Assembly (NCBI GenBank): GCA_021234155.1
Contig: JAJEKV010000034.1
Coordinates: forward strand, 7,610,028-7,674,027
Reading direction: 5' to 3'
Length of the DNA stretch: 64,000 bases
DNA from: Isoetes taiwanensis
Lineage: Eukaryota; Streptophyta; Lycopodiopsida; Isoetales; Isoetaceae
Part shown: in pieces, positions 10,701 to 23,066 of the stretch
How positions within the stretch are numbered: the stretch's first letter is position 1
Layout: each line of letters begins with the position of its first letter
Translations under genes and position numbers: made by a program
The notes under the pieces: model-generated
What the model saw: the letters and a program-made list of their open reading frames with translations, nothing else
Told to the model about the DNA's origin: nothing
The model's database searches: none

Positions 10701-13700
10701 TAATGTCCTGGCATGTGGTTTTACTCGGATTTTAACGTCCATATGTGCAACTTCAACAACAGATATTGGCAAGAATGAACTTTATTTTGGTCCCGTGGTA
10801 ACCCTGAAGTTTACAAATATTCTAGAAATATCTGTAGAAGTAGGGTATTTGGCTCAAATGGCAATAACTTTCTTGTGATCAACCAACTGAAAAAGTGCCC
10901 TTCATGAAACTTATAGCTGAGAGTGAAGCTATCCAGTAGCAGTAGAATCGTCTCAAACGGAGTTGGAATCTTTAAGTTATAGTGTTTTAAGTAAGTGCTA
11001 TAAAAAACAATGTATATGAACATAAATTGTGAATTTTGACTTCAATTTAGATGAATTTGATTTAACTGGAAAGATCTGATTCAAATCTATAATGTTCGTG
11101 CAAAATTTGAGGAACAAAAGCTCTATTACCATTTTTCCAAAAATGCTCTTCATTTGCAGGGTATGTTTGGAATTTTAAATTTTAAATATTCCAGCTGTAA
11201 AGTTAAATTGGCAGTTATCAATTACCCATGAAATAACCTCATTATCATAGATGACATGCACATATGGACTTCTCTATGGTAACATCATCTTAAATGTTGT
11301 TGTAACCATGCTCATTATTTTAAGATAGACATGGAAGGCGCATTCAACAATATTTTGGTAAGAGTTGTTGGGTGCTTCAAGACTCTCTTTATTGCATTGC
11401 CTTCACTTTTACTCCCAGGCCTGATAATGATACCATAATGCCCAAGAGAACTCCTTATCTTCCTTAAGACTGTCCAAATATCTACTTTTGGTAGTCTAAG
11501 GTTGGTAGTCTAAGGTTGTGCCTATAGCATAAGATGGTCCTTTATACCTCAGCTTTAAGGAAAATGGACCTTCAATTGTTGCATATATTCTCGACTACTC
11601 TAGACTACTTGGCAAAATATAGCCTCTAGGTTCAAAAATACAATGATTGCTTCAAGGAAACTTTGCATTCAACACAATACATATATTAACATTCTTGTTT
11701 ATAGAGTTTGTAGTTCCTTTATATTGGGAATACTGTGTTTTTAGTGCGACTTTTGCACAAAAACAAAAGTCACCAAATAACATCAATTTAAATCAAATTG
11801 CATAAAAATCTAAGAAACCTTGTAACAAATAGAATGTCTAAGTCTGGAGTTGGTCTTTAAAACAGCGTTGGTCTTCGATGTTTTGTGCACTTAAAATATA
11901 TTCAGGGTACCTTTTGCACAACTGCTACAGCAGCTTGTAAGAGACTCAAAAAATCATACAAACCCTGCCTTGTTATCACATGGCTAACCCACCTACCACC
12001 CTATTTCTTCCTGTCACCCTGCAGAAAATACCATGGGAGAACATCAGTCCAACTACTAAGTAGAATGAATATTGTTATCTATCATGTTGCAGTTATGGAA
12101 AGACGTCTAATATCTGCCACAATATGAATGACCTGGAAATGATAAATGGTAATACATTAAGCCACAACAATATAACGTGTTCATAACTTGTTCCTAGAGC
12201 CCATCTTCACAAATTGGTTGCTCCCAACCTACAGTTGACATATTGATAATAATCAGCAACATAAGATCAGAGTACGGTTCACCAAAAACCACCTTGAGAA
12301 TGAAAAACAAAACAATATTCATCCACATTTAAGACTGCTTGGTTAGCAGTTCCCTACCTTTAAACTATGGCAAAAATGGTACAAATTGCAAAAACATTGC
12401 TACATTGAGTGCCAGAATTGCACCACCGTGGCTTTGCCTCTCAATGGGTTGTGAAATTCAAGATGCTATATCCGTAAGTGACAAACGATGAAAATATAAA
12501 AATTGCTCCACCTGTTTCACTGGCCAAGGCCCAATAACGTTGTACTAAGCATTTAGGACTGGACACCAAAGTACCTGGCAAGACTGCATGAGCTTTGCTA
12601 TGAGCATCCCAAAATAAGCAAGGAAATTACTAAACAGATAAAAAATATGTCAAGAAAGGTGTCCATACGTGGACCCTATGATCTCTCGAAGAAGAAAACT
12701 ACCTTGTGGGCTCATCTACAGATTTCTAAGAGATAATAATCAGCCTTGAGAGTCAAGATACTGGAATTGCCTGAGCCCAGTTCCTGCACATGGAAATAAA
12801 AATCGCAATTAAACAACTGGACTTTTTGCAAAGCACATATCACTGTTTAAACTTAAGACCTACAAAGAGACTCAAACTATCTTTTCCTGGTTGAATCTGA
12901 ATCAAAGCAGGAACAAAGACCAACAGAGTAAGATTGATGTAGACGAATATTAGGGAGTTTTAAGACCCAATCAACCAAAAGCCTCAAGAGTAGATCCCAC
13001 AGGTAGTAGGCAGATTACTACCAGTTCAGCATCTGTGAGTACATCGAAAATAAATATAGCATTTGAGAAAACCTTCACCCTGCCTGCCTTCAATATAAAA
13101 AGAGAAAACCTTCACCCTGAGGTTGCCAGCCAAGTGATGGCTATGGTGAATTATGCCCAGCACATGGAGCGGAGGCGGAAGGCACAGCCAACTCTGCTGG
13201 TTATGATATCATGGATCATATTCAAAGATGGAGGTTGCAAAACCAAATTTATAGAAGAGAATAGCTCCATCCAGACAACAACCTAAAAAGAAAAATGGCA
13301 AGACTTCATCTAAGGGTAAAAATTTAAAGATAGGCGCAGCACTACTTTGTCAAATACGAACTGCTTGCTTCAATCAAAATTCTGGAACCCAAGATGCTTC
13401 AGGGAGCTTAGATGCAGGGTTGGCACCGATTCTTGCACCATACTTCAAGCAGAAATATCAAAGTACCTGAAGAAAAACATGGCACAAACATGAACGCAAA
13501 AAGAATTACCGAAGCTACTTGGGCGCCATGAATCCCAAGTCTGAGGTTTATTTCTTACTGACCCTCAAAATCCAAAATCGGCTGGCTGGCTCTGCCTTCC
13601 GACTAATCTAAGAGCCCTAAAAATGCTAAATGAATCCCTCTTCAAATCGGCATTAGTCTCGTTTCCGGATTCTAATCATCACTCCGAGCATGCTGCCGTT

Positions 13701-14060
13701 TCGGAGAAAAGAGTGGAGGCTTTTGAAAAAAATGGCCGAAACACGGTTTTCTTGAACAGAGTATTCGCTGCAGATGCCACAGTAACCTGAGAAAAGAACG
13801 CTTGCAATGAGAGGATAAGAAAAATCAAAAGCTTCAGAAATATACAACCCATTTGCAAACTGCAGCAAGATAGAATGCCATGCAATGAAATGTCGTGCAG
13901 CACCTTTAGAAATGCTGGAATGGGCCCTAGACTGAAAGAGCGAGGAGAAGGATGAGCGATGGAAAGGTTCTGTGAAGTAAGAAATGATCGAAAGGTTCTA
14001 GGATACCGGATCAAGCGATTTTTCTGGAAAAAAAAAATGCCTGATGAATGCGGCAATGGA
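10701..14060. other. long stretch with no supported gene
   Basis: The beginning is probably the body of the Helitron ending at 10671. Around 10850-11000 is a run containing cgtctcaaacggagtt, a type of sequence echoed near 19790 and 58370. The ORFs at 11885-12127, 13035-13286 and 13653-14056 show no family resemblance, splice context or codon pattern that I trust. A splice-like segment on minus near 12785-12697 (acceptor tgcag, frame ELGSGNSSILTLKADYYLL) is too weak to call. Confidence 0.35.
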
Positions 14061-16420
14061 TCAACGCTTTAAATACTATCTCTGCTCCTGCGATTTAGCT
14101 AAAAACAAATGATGGCAGGGGAAGGAGAACCCACCGCCATAACGGATAATCTCTCAGCCCGTTCTCTCAGCCCATTATAAGCCGTAACGGTGCCCTTGCC
14201 GAAAAAACTTCACTCTGTATACTGAAAAGATCGGAAACCTAAAACTCGGCGTAACATTTGCCGCAAAAAGCGTAAGCGCCGGCGTTAGCACTGCCGGAAA
14301 GTTACAATTTAAATAAGTAGATGTTCAATGATTTCTTCAATGTTATGATGTACAATATGTTTCCAGAAATGTTCGAGAATTGCAGCAATATAAGCTTGAG
14401 AGAATGCATCGTGTGTGGCATTCTATCAAGCTTTCATCATAGAACCTAACAAATCTAGGAAATGTAAAGTTGAAATATTATTCTGTCAAGATAAGATAGA
14501 TAAGATAAGGGATTTTATCGTCCGCGGAAACCCAATCAGGTTATGGGACTCAATACAGAAAAGAGGGGCATAAGCCCGAACCAAAACGGCAAAAAGCCCA
14601 TCACAGAAACAGTATAAAAAAATGGAACATAAGACAGCTGCAAATGAAATTGAAGTAAAAGCAGATCTTTCTAATTTCAAGATTGTTGAGGATGTTGGCA
14701 AAATATCCGCAAGGAATATTTTGTTCTTTTTAGAATTCTAAGAATATCATCTCTTGCTTTTGCTTGCAAAGGTAGGCATCCACTATTGTTCTACCATAGT
14801 CATTGACACTTTATCTCTAGAGTTTTGGCAGTGGAAATCAACATAGTCATTTACAACTTGTAAGACACTTTATCTCCAAAGTTTTAGCAGTCCATGATTT
14901 CCATGATGCAACTCTACAAATAGATGATTCCTATTGTGTAATAATATATATCAATCAATTTTTTTTTTGCCGATTTATTGTGAATGTAGGCACGTGACAT
15001 AAATGAGAACGCAAATTGAACATTTAATGCCTTTCAATATTTGACATGTTACAATATTGTTTAAGAAGGATAATTTCTGGTGCACTACAATCTCCATACC
15101 TAGCTTGGGATCATGAACAACACAAGTCTTCTACAGAAGCTTGCTTTTTGCGTTGTGTGAAACTGAAAACCATGGACTTGCTGCAAATCTCACTACCACA
15201 TGAACTTCTGCAAAAGCCATCTACTTCTTCTAGGGACTCGTTTTGACAATAGTTCGCCTTTGTTGTGCATATGGTAACGCAGAGAAACACATGGTAAGAA
15301 ATCAAGGATTTCTTGATCATAAGCTCCAAGAATTTGCATTATGTTTAACTTAATAGCATGAATACTTATAAAAATGATTGGGAACATGAGTTGGCATGAA
15401 CAATTGTGGTTACGCAATTTCTAAAGAACCATGAACACATATTTTTCCCAACAAAATTGAAAAAAGCATTTTGCAACATAAAATCCAGATTTAATTGCAA
15501 AAGCATCTTCTGTTAAAGTGTTCAAACTCCAATCGCTCCTGCATAGTGAAATAGAAGGGCATATAGAAAATAAAATCACACATTGGCTAACACCTAGAGA
15601 AAATGAGGCTAAACATGGCTATAGAAAAAATGGAAAGGAAGAACATGGAGAAAAAGAACATAATCCACCTCATACAATATACCTTATATAAATTATGATG
15701 CTTCTTCGTTTCTTAGACCTAGATCACAACTTGCAGGAAAGATTGTATCTTGTAAAGGAAAGGTTATATCTTATATTGCTTACTTGCACATCAAGCACTA
15801 AACGGTCTCTGAATAAACTGCTTTAGGTGTGTTTATGGTGGCTTCGACCACTTCATAATCTCCTAGTGTTAGCTTGCAAATTTTTTCTTTGTTCCCATCT
15901 TTGTACTTTTTCAGTATACCTTTTTGGTTCTGCCTTCCACTTTCAGCAGTGCTTTTAGCAGTGCAGTCCAACACTTTACTGAATACCTCTATGCATCATC
16001 TAAACTTCCATCCTTGATAATGTATTGAAGCAACCTCTATAGCACTATATATGTAGCCATTGCAAACAATTCCAGAATAACTTAAACAGAATATTAGACA
16101 AAATAAGTTAGACATAAAGCACGTGACAAGGTAACATCCCTTAAAAAGTGTCAGCGGCCAATTTATTTGGCATATTTTCTTATAGGTCATTCATATATGT
16201 GTTTTAGATTTGACAAAAAATGGCAATCCACTCAGACATCCTGGCCTAGATACTACATTTGCATAACATGTATTATATGAGAACATCATGGACAAACTAA
16301 ACTCCGGGAGGAAGAGCCATATCAAAAAGTTGTTCCTTTTGAACATCATACTCATCATTTGCATGCAATTCAAGAGCATAAATAAGTATGCTTAGCATTT
16401 GACAAAGCCAGAAGATTCAC
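14061..16420. other. long stretch with no supported gene
   Basis: AT-rich DNA; short ORFs on both strands overlap each other with no recognisable product. No terminal repeats or RNA genes were identified. Confidence 0.35.
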
Positions 16421-16597
16421 ATGGACAGAGATGAAACCTATCGTGTTTGTGTCCAAGCTGATAAATTGATCAAAGAGTGGATAGAAGAATCGGAGACCGT
16501 ATATCTGATTACCTCTAAGACCAAGAGCTTGAAGATTGTAATGTTCTTAGATTTCTGGAATCAACTTTTGGCTAATGTCGGTCGTTGCCAAATTTAG
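16421..16597 (+). CDS. small ORF, unknown product (58 aa)
   Basis: ATG at 16421 to TAG at 16595. The composition is protein-like (MDRDETYRVCVQADKLIKEW, then IEESETVYLITSKTKSLK) and reads much better than the surrounding frames. No family recognised. It may be an exon remnant rather than a free-standing gene: no promoter or splice context is evident, and another coding remnant lies just downstream on the opposite strand. Confidence 0.3.
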   Translation: MDRDETYRVCVQADKLIKEWIEESETVYLITSKTKSLKIVMFLDFWNQLLANVGRCQI

Positions 16598-16649
16598 AAT
16601 CATGTCACAATTGCATTACCTTATACAAAATCAAATTACCTTATTGCAG

Positions 16650-17000
16650 ATAGATATCATAGAAGCGCTGATATGTACTTCCCTCCTGCCCAAACTTTAA
16701 CCAAGTCATGCCTTTCACTTTGTCAAATCGTTTTTGATCACCAAAATTCTTACACCTTCTAACAACCTCATGCTCTGCCATAAATCACAATAAGCCATTG
16801 CCAGCAAAGTAAAAGCCCTTTCTTGCAAATTTAACCTCTTTGGCTGTAAGATTCTTTAGGGCCCTAAAACTTTTCAATTTGCACCATAACCACCTTAAGG
16901 CCGCCTTTCACTACCTCATGTCTTGCTAATGCACAAACCCTAGTTCTTTCATATGCCCTCTTCTTACATCCATATTTGATTGTCACAGAGCCATGAAAAC
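16650..17000 (-). pseudogene. decayed coding remnant, unknown family
   Basis: On minus, one stretch reads DWCFHGSVTIKYGCKKRAYE and continues RTRVCALARHEVVKGGLKVV to a stop. A second reads AKEVKFARKGFYFAGNGLL, stop, then MAEHEVVRRCKNFGDQKRFD and KVKGMTWLKFGQEGSTYQRF. Amino-acid mix and lack of low complexity argue for former coding sequence, but the pieces are in different frames with stops. The two parts share the similar words ARHEVVKG and AEHEVVRR, so an internal repeat is possible. Family not recognised. Confidence 0.35.
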
Positions 17001-18559
17001 ACCAATCCTAAATATTGCTCTTTTTCTTTCTCCATGCATATTCTGAATATCCATGTCTTGAATCTGATGACTAAGTTATATCTGAAGCTGCTTCCTTTGA
17101 GGTAAAAAGAATCAAATCAACATCCACCATTAATTTAACAATAGCTAAATCTAGAATCATAGAAGCCACATTCCTACTTCTTGAAATTAGCAATCTGAAT
17201 CCACATACAAAAAGTTGTGCTTTTTCACTAAGAAACTCCTGTCCAATTATATCTGCATTATAGAAGCAGCTTCGTAAAATCTAAGCATCTTGCTTTTGCA
17301 TCACTATTTTTGGAAAAGAAGTCCTAGACACAGGGTATAACGACCAACAAAGTGAAAATTATATTCCAGGTTCGTCTGCTATAGAACAGCCTGCCATTGA
17401 AGACCAGAGAATACTATCTTTTTAATTTCAAGTGAGAATATGCTTTGATATGCTCCACAAATTGATTTCTACCAGGTCTCCCACATATGAGAAGGCAAAT
17501 CTATAAGGGATGACATCAGAAGATTTGAAGTATAAAATAGTCCAAATCATGCAAGTATTGCATCCCTTGCACAATGTATGCTCTTAATTTGTTTCAAGGA
17601 AAGCTGCAAATGAAAATATTAAGTTTATATTATCTTATGCAAGTATTTACAAAAAGAAAATAATTTTTAGAAATATAGAAATATAGAATTTCGGGAGAAT
17701 CGATATGTACTATCTTTTCTTTACAAGATCGTAGAAGTTCCTGGCTCCATGATGTCTGCTCAAATTTCTCCTATGTTTCATGGACAAACACGACATAGCT
17801 ACCACTACTTGCATCCAGGGTGGGATAGAAATCCAACGAACTGGCACCCATCATACACACCACCTTGCCTGCCTATAAGCCTGTTAGTGGCTTATCACTG
17901 CACGCCAACCAGCCACAGAATCAATCAAAACAATTAGCCCTTGCTAACTATTAAAAATGGTGGCATTAATTGCCACGTTTGGTACAACCACATGCTTATG
18001 AACTTCATTACTTCGGCAGAACCAGACCACTCTGTTCATTGTTATTCCAGGTAGTGATGAATCTGCAGTTATGGTGCTGATCAAGCAACTGCATATTATA
18101 ATACAGGAAAAAGTTTACTGTGGCAGGAAAATTTGGATGATGAACAAGTGGGTGACCTATATAAATACATAAATGTTTGGATGTTATAAGACAATCTTGC
18201 AGCAGACACTTTTATGTGGAAGAATATAAGAACTCTATTGAGAATATGCTGACCTTGAATGTTCTTATAAGCTCCTACTCAATAAGAGATGATCGGGCTT
18301 CTACAGCTTCTATAGAGATGGCTATCATTCCTTCAGCAGCCTGCATGCAACCATATAGTGATTTAGACAACAATACAAAACAATGGTCTTAGAAAGCAAT
18401 GGAGAAATAGACACATGGTGCTCCTTTCTATATTCCACATGAGCAATAAACTCCATAGTTCAAAGCATTAGAATTGTTCCTAAGAGTACCCTTTCCAATT
18501 GCGGGCAAGCACAAGTTTTAGAGCTCTTATTTCTCACTCCCACAGGAGCAAAAGACCAA
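17001..18559. other. gene-free stretch
   Basis: No exon, RNA gene or clear repeat found. The ORFs at 17749-17937 and 18177-18392 have no supporting features. Confidence 0.35.
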
Positions 18560-19190
18560 GGCATTGCCTTAATCTACAAGCGATGACATAGCATTTGTGA
18601 TGGCATAGCATTTGTGAAGACGCGAGCCACTAGTGATGGATACTTGGGTGCTTTCACTAACAAGAGCTCAAGCCAGGACATCGTTCTTCAGAATGGAACT
18701 CAAATCCTTCAACAAAGACAATGGCATCTTTATCTCTAGGCATATGGATGGAGAGAAGCCATGTCTACTTTAAAAGCATGAGATGGGCTTTTGCTGTTAA
18801 AAACAGTGCAAATCAGTTGGATATTTGTGCAGCAAGAACATTACATAGAACTGGAAGTTGGACATCCTGTCAAACTAAAAATTTGAGAATGGAATTATGG
18901 GAAAGTGGACGCTTCTAACTGCAAGTTGAAGGTTGTAAGTCGCCCTTCCAACAACTTGATTCTGGAACTATAGATTTAGTTCCTGCTGACCAGCTTCCAG
19001 AATGATCTGAAAAGAATGAACATCAAATATGGCATGCAGCAAGGAGTTATGTCCATGCTATTCCGTTGGTACTCGAGAACCAGGAACTGGCGGCTAAGGC
19101 AAGTAAGGCTCTTGCTCATTTGGTGAAAATGGATGAAAAGGAACAGAAGTGCTGGGAATCTTATACGAGTCTCACAGACTATCATAAAAC
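18560..19190 (+). pseudogene. decayed coding remnant, unknown family
   Basis: Plus-strand pieces in shifting frames look formerly coding. Around 18590-18730 the frame reads AFVKTRATSDGYLGAFTNKS. At 18840-18950 it reads ELEVGHPVKLKI, stop, EWNYGKVDASNCKLKVV. At 18945-19190 it reads QLDSGTIDLVPADQLPE, then TGA, then SEKNEHQIWHAARSYVHAI and VLENQELAAKASKALAHLVK. The last part is helical and charged. Internal stops and at least two frame changes are present. No known family was identified. Confidence 0.35.
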
Positions 19191-19224
19191 GCCTTTATTA
19201 TTATATCATATAATATATATATAT

Positions 19225-19349
19225 AATTATTCTATGTGTCCATGGGAAACGATGTACCCATGGATTGTTTACATATCATATCATAATATCATAATATAAT
19301 TATTCTATGTGTCCATGGGAAACGATGTACCCATGGATTGTTTACATAT
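19225..19349 (+). repeat. tandem duplication, 73-bp period
   Basis: aattattctatgtgtccatg through gattgtttacatat (52 bp) occurs at 19225 and again at 19298 without visible difference, joined by an AT-rich spacer. Near-identity implies a recent duplication. Confidence 0.9.
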
Positions 19350-19859
19350 TCAAATTAATCTAGGCCATCTATTTGTGGGCCAATGGGGTGGCACAACTAC
19401 GGCCTTAGGATCTACATGGGGTCATGCATGGGGCATGCACCATGCCTCTAGACCGTCGGATCAAGGGGGAAGGTAAAATCATAGCCCTTGATTTTTTTAA
19501 GGAAGGTGCAAGGAAGGTCCCTAAAAGTGCTTTTTGGTGTGGCCAATCTCAGCCCTTGGATCAAAAGAGGGAGGAGAAATCCTGGCCACTAAGTTTTTTT
19601 ATTAAGTTGCAATTTATTTATTAAAGGAGTTGAGGTGGCATCCTCATTTAATAAAAAGTAATGAGGTGGCACCAACATTTATGAAAGGAATTTTGAGGAA
19701 GCTTCTTTTTTTGTAATTATCTTCAAAGGCCCGTAACTTGCAGCAAAGGGGTCGGATGAAGGTGGGGCCTATGCCATTGGATTCCTCTCATCGAGAGCTT
19801 TCCAATGAGTAGTGCTTTTATATTGTTTCATCGTAGTTAAAGCGAATATGATCGAATAC

Positions 19860-20125
19860 TAAGAATCTTCTTGAAATCTTGGTATTTTATGGAAAAGAGA
19901 ATCTAGGGGAATTTTTATAGCATCTTAAAGAATGTAAAAGAATCTCTATAGAATCTTGAGGAATCTATGGGAATCACAAGAGAATCTTTAAGAATCTAAG
20001 CGAATCTTTATAAAACCTTTGAGAATCTAGAGGAATCTTCATAAAATCTTGAAGAATCTAAGAGGATCTTCATAGAATCTAAGGGGATCTGGGAGAATCT
20101 ACATAGAAACTTGGGGAATCAGGTT
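19860..20125 (+). repeat. degenerate GAATCT-rich repeat tract
   Basis: Variants of agaatctnnngaatcttnat recur about every 15-25 bases (gaatctagg, gaatctatgg, gaatcttcata, gaatctaagg). It looks like an old minisatellite. No coding frame. Confidence 0.7.
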
Positions 20126-20457
20126 GCGGAACCTTTTACGTGTTATGGTCATGGGAGCGCCATTAGAAGATGCTAGACATTTGACCCAATGCTATGAGCG
20201 TTTACACCAAGAATGCTAAGATCTGTCCAGAGGCTCATGTTTTAGAGTCATTTGTTAGAATCATTTTAGGGTTTAATTCCCTGAGGCTATTCGAAAGTTG
20301 TATATATAGTATGTTGACAACATAATCTTCAAGAACCAAGAAGAGATAGGACTCCAAATGGGCTTTGCACTACATTAACTTCTCGGATTTGCACTTTGTT
20401 AACGAGGATTTGTTGCAGAAATAGGCATTTTCATTCCTCCCCAATAGAAAATCAGAA

Positions 20458-20903
20458 TCAACATAACTTATCAACCTGCACCTTTGCTTCCACTAGTCCA
20501 ATTTCTCTTTGAAAGAATGCCTCTATATCCTGTAGGTGTGCAGCACCAGGCAACTCTCTAGTCCCACCTTTTAATGTGTTGTCACCTCTCTTAACTACAA
20601 AGGCACAACACCAATTATGTACTTTGTTATTCCTCGTGCAATTCCGCACTTGAAACTTGCAAAAGAAGCTTCTGAAAATCCAAGATCAAATTCTTCTTGA
20701 ACAAAACCCTCTTTGCCAACAGTGATCCCCTCTCTGTACCCAAGCTTTATTGTGATGAGGTTCTGATTTTTTCAGGTAATTTAACTTCAAAATAAGATAT
20801 CTCATACATAGAAAAGTAGGATACATTGTAGAACTGCGTGTACCTAGCCTTTGATTCTTGTGCTCAATCCATTATCATCATCATCATCTGCCCACTCTGA
20901 CAT
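20458..20903 (-). pseudogene. Yae1/LTO1-like (deca-GX3) protein gene, decayed
   Basis: Start exon at 20903-20849: ATG then acidic MSEWADDDDDNGLSTRIK. Second exon from the acceptor at 20763 carries LGYREGITVGKEG, FVQEEFDLGFSEA and CGIARG, the Gly-spaced deca-GX3 pattern of Yae1/LTO1 proteins. In yeast and human, Yae1 and Lto1 act together as a cytosolic adaptor that helps load an Fe-S cluster onto Rli1/ABCE1. Damage: the exon-1 boundary is followed by GC rather than GT, and the nearby canonical GT would put TAG in frame. One extra base in an A-run before LGYREG and another frame change before AFVVKRGDN break the frame. The C-terminal part then runs open to a stop at 20458. Family assignment is fairly confident; loss of function is inferred. 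Confidence 0.6.
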
Positions 20904-21951
20904 TGTAGATGACCCCAAATCAACCACGATTTGAGATCGACGGTTCAGGCGGCGACACCAAAATCTCTATAAAGACGGGGGCAGCTTGATCTCAGCTGTT
21001 GAATGTGCTGCATCAATGGCCCATGTTTAGCCACCAATGCCATGTGATGTGGTGGCACCAACCATTAATGCCTCTCATGACGTGGCGTATGGCCTTAGTA
21101 AGAGAATGTAAAAGAAAAAAAAAGAGTTGAATATTTGGGGAAAATCGATTTCTTTTTGGACCAGTGTCTCATTTCGCCATGTGGCTGGTTCTTAAGCAGA
21201 CGATCTCTGGCTGGATTAACAGATTTTGAAGAACAGAGTAGTCACCCTCATGTATCTTTCCAATGCGCCCCATATGTCATTTCTAGGTGAGATTTTTCTT
21301 GCCGCCGGCCCCCAGCTATGCTACCCAACGAACTGTCTTTTACAGCACCATGCCAAATTGAGTGGTAGCTATCCGCAGTCCAATATCTGTCAGGTGGGCG
21401 CCTCTCATTTATTTCTCTAGTTTCTGTTTTTGACAAATATTGGCATTTCTGGAAGGGTTTCTAATGATTTTTGACACCATCCATGACTGTTCATTAGGTT
21501 AGAGCATTCTGAAGATTTACGGTTCGATTTTGGCATTAAGGCATTTCTTTATAATTTCATTGTCAATAAGTTTTGAATGGATGCATTGCTAAGCAACACT
21601 CTATTTCAATATGTTAAATGTTAAAGTAGCTCCACTTTGTACCCATTAGTAAGCAATGCTCTAATAAAGTATAATTTAAGTAATTCCGCTTTGTAGAGGT
21701 CAATAGACTTGAATTTCAAGTGGTTTAAATGTTGCCCATTCATCACCATATGCCCCCTTGATTGTTGGTAACGAAAAGGCCATAACCTTTAATGGAATGT
21801 TGGTAAACTTAGAATTCTTATAAAAACTAGGGAACTCTATACGTCCCAACGTACGTACATTCGACTTTGTACACTCCCTCATAGTATAAGTCTTTCATAA
21901 ACAACCACTCTAACATAAGTGTGATAAATGTTAAAAAAAATATCATTGATA
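20904..21951. other. gene-free stretch; 5' flank of the Yae1-like locus at its left end
   Basis: The first few hundred bases are upstream of the minus-strand start codon and may hold its promoter. The rest shows no exon or repeat. Confidence 0.35.
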
Positions 21952-22101
21952 ATAATATTTAGAAGGAAAGTAAGACAAATTTATGTACAGAGAGTTGACA
22001 GTATGTTGACACAGAGTCTGAGTAGGATAATATCTAGAAGGAAACTAAGAGAAACTTATGTACAGAGAGTTGATAGTATGTTGACCCAGAGTTTGAGTAG
22101 G
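21952..22101 (+). repeat. tandem duplication, 75-bp period
   Basis: ataatatttagaaggaaagt through ttgacacagagtctgagtag starts at 21952 and recurs from 22027 with a few substitutions. Confidence 0.85.
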
Positions 22102-22227
22102 TCCTGACCACAGCCACAACTTTGACTTCAAGTCCTTGGCTGTAGCTTTCAGTCAACTTTGCACAAGTTTGACTTTGACTTCCTATGAAGTTACTAGTCG
22201 ACTTCATACACTCCCTCATAGTACAAA

Positions 22228-22290
22228 TACTTGTATAGATATAGATAGATAGATAGATAGATTATATATAGATATATAGATAGATAGTTT
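22228..22290 (+). repeat. interrupted (TAGA)n microsatellite
   Basis: tagatagatagatag blocks interrupted by tatata. Same motif as the long perfect array at 26025-26191. Confidence 0.85.
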
Positions 22291-22322
22291 GTTGATGTCA
22301 AAATGTTAAGATTTTTCAGCTT

Positions 22323-22580
22323 CAAATAATAGACTGAATTTATCTTTAGATAGGCATCTTTCATGGCCTTTTGTTTGTAGCACGATGTGGCATAAATCGA
22401 ATAGAACAAAATGTGATTGGAAACCAATTCAAATGCTTTATCCTCAACTGCAAATAATAGACTGGATTCATCCTCAAATAGGTATCTTTCGTGGTCTTCT
22501 TTTATATTTTTTGCTTTTATATTTTTTGCTTCTCTGGAATATCGCAATGTGGCATAAATTGAATACATCAAAATATGACT
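22323..22580 (+). repeat. tandem duplication, about 130-bp period
   Basis: caaataatagactgaattta, then taggcatctttcatgg and atgtggcataaat, begins at 22323. Diverged copies of these words recur from 22451 in the same order. A duplicated ttttatattttttgctt lies between. No coding content. Confidence 0.65.
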
Positions 22581-23066
22581 GGAAATTGATTCAAAATGAT
22601 AACTTGCAATTCTTAGTTCCCTTTTTACATCTGTTATGGCATGCATACGTTCAAACACACCTTCAAAAACCCGAAACCCCGGAGCTTACTTTTGCCATAA
22701 ATCCCATGATATAAAAGGAAAAAACATTTTCTGCTACAACTAATACAGCAATTTAAAGCAGTAGTAGAAGATGCACCATGTGAAATTTAACTTATCTAAT
22801 ATCAGCTATAACATGTTTGTTGCCATGAATTTTTAGTTGGTTTCATGGTAAATTGGTTTGAGGTTGAATAATACGTAGAATATAGACTTGACCAACTGCC
22901 ATTATGACCATGGCCAGCCCACAGCCCACAGTTTGTAGCACGCCCTAAATTGCTAATTAAAAATTTGACGCAGTGGAAAATTGGCAGCATCTTTTAACTG
23001 CATAAAATGTGCCAGACTGTCAAAAGAAACAAACACACACTTTTATTAAGAGATATAGCAAACTGT

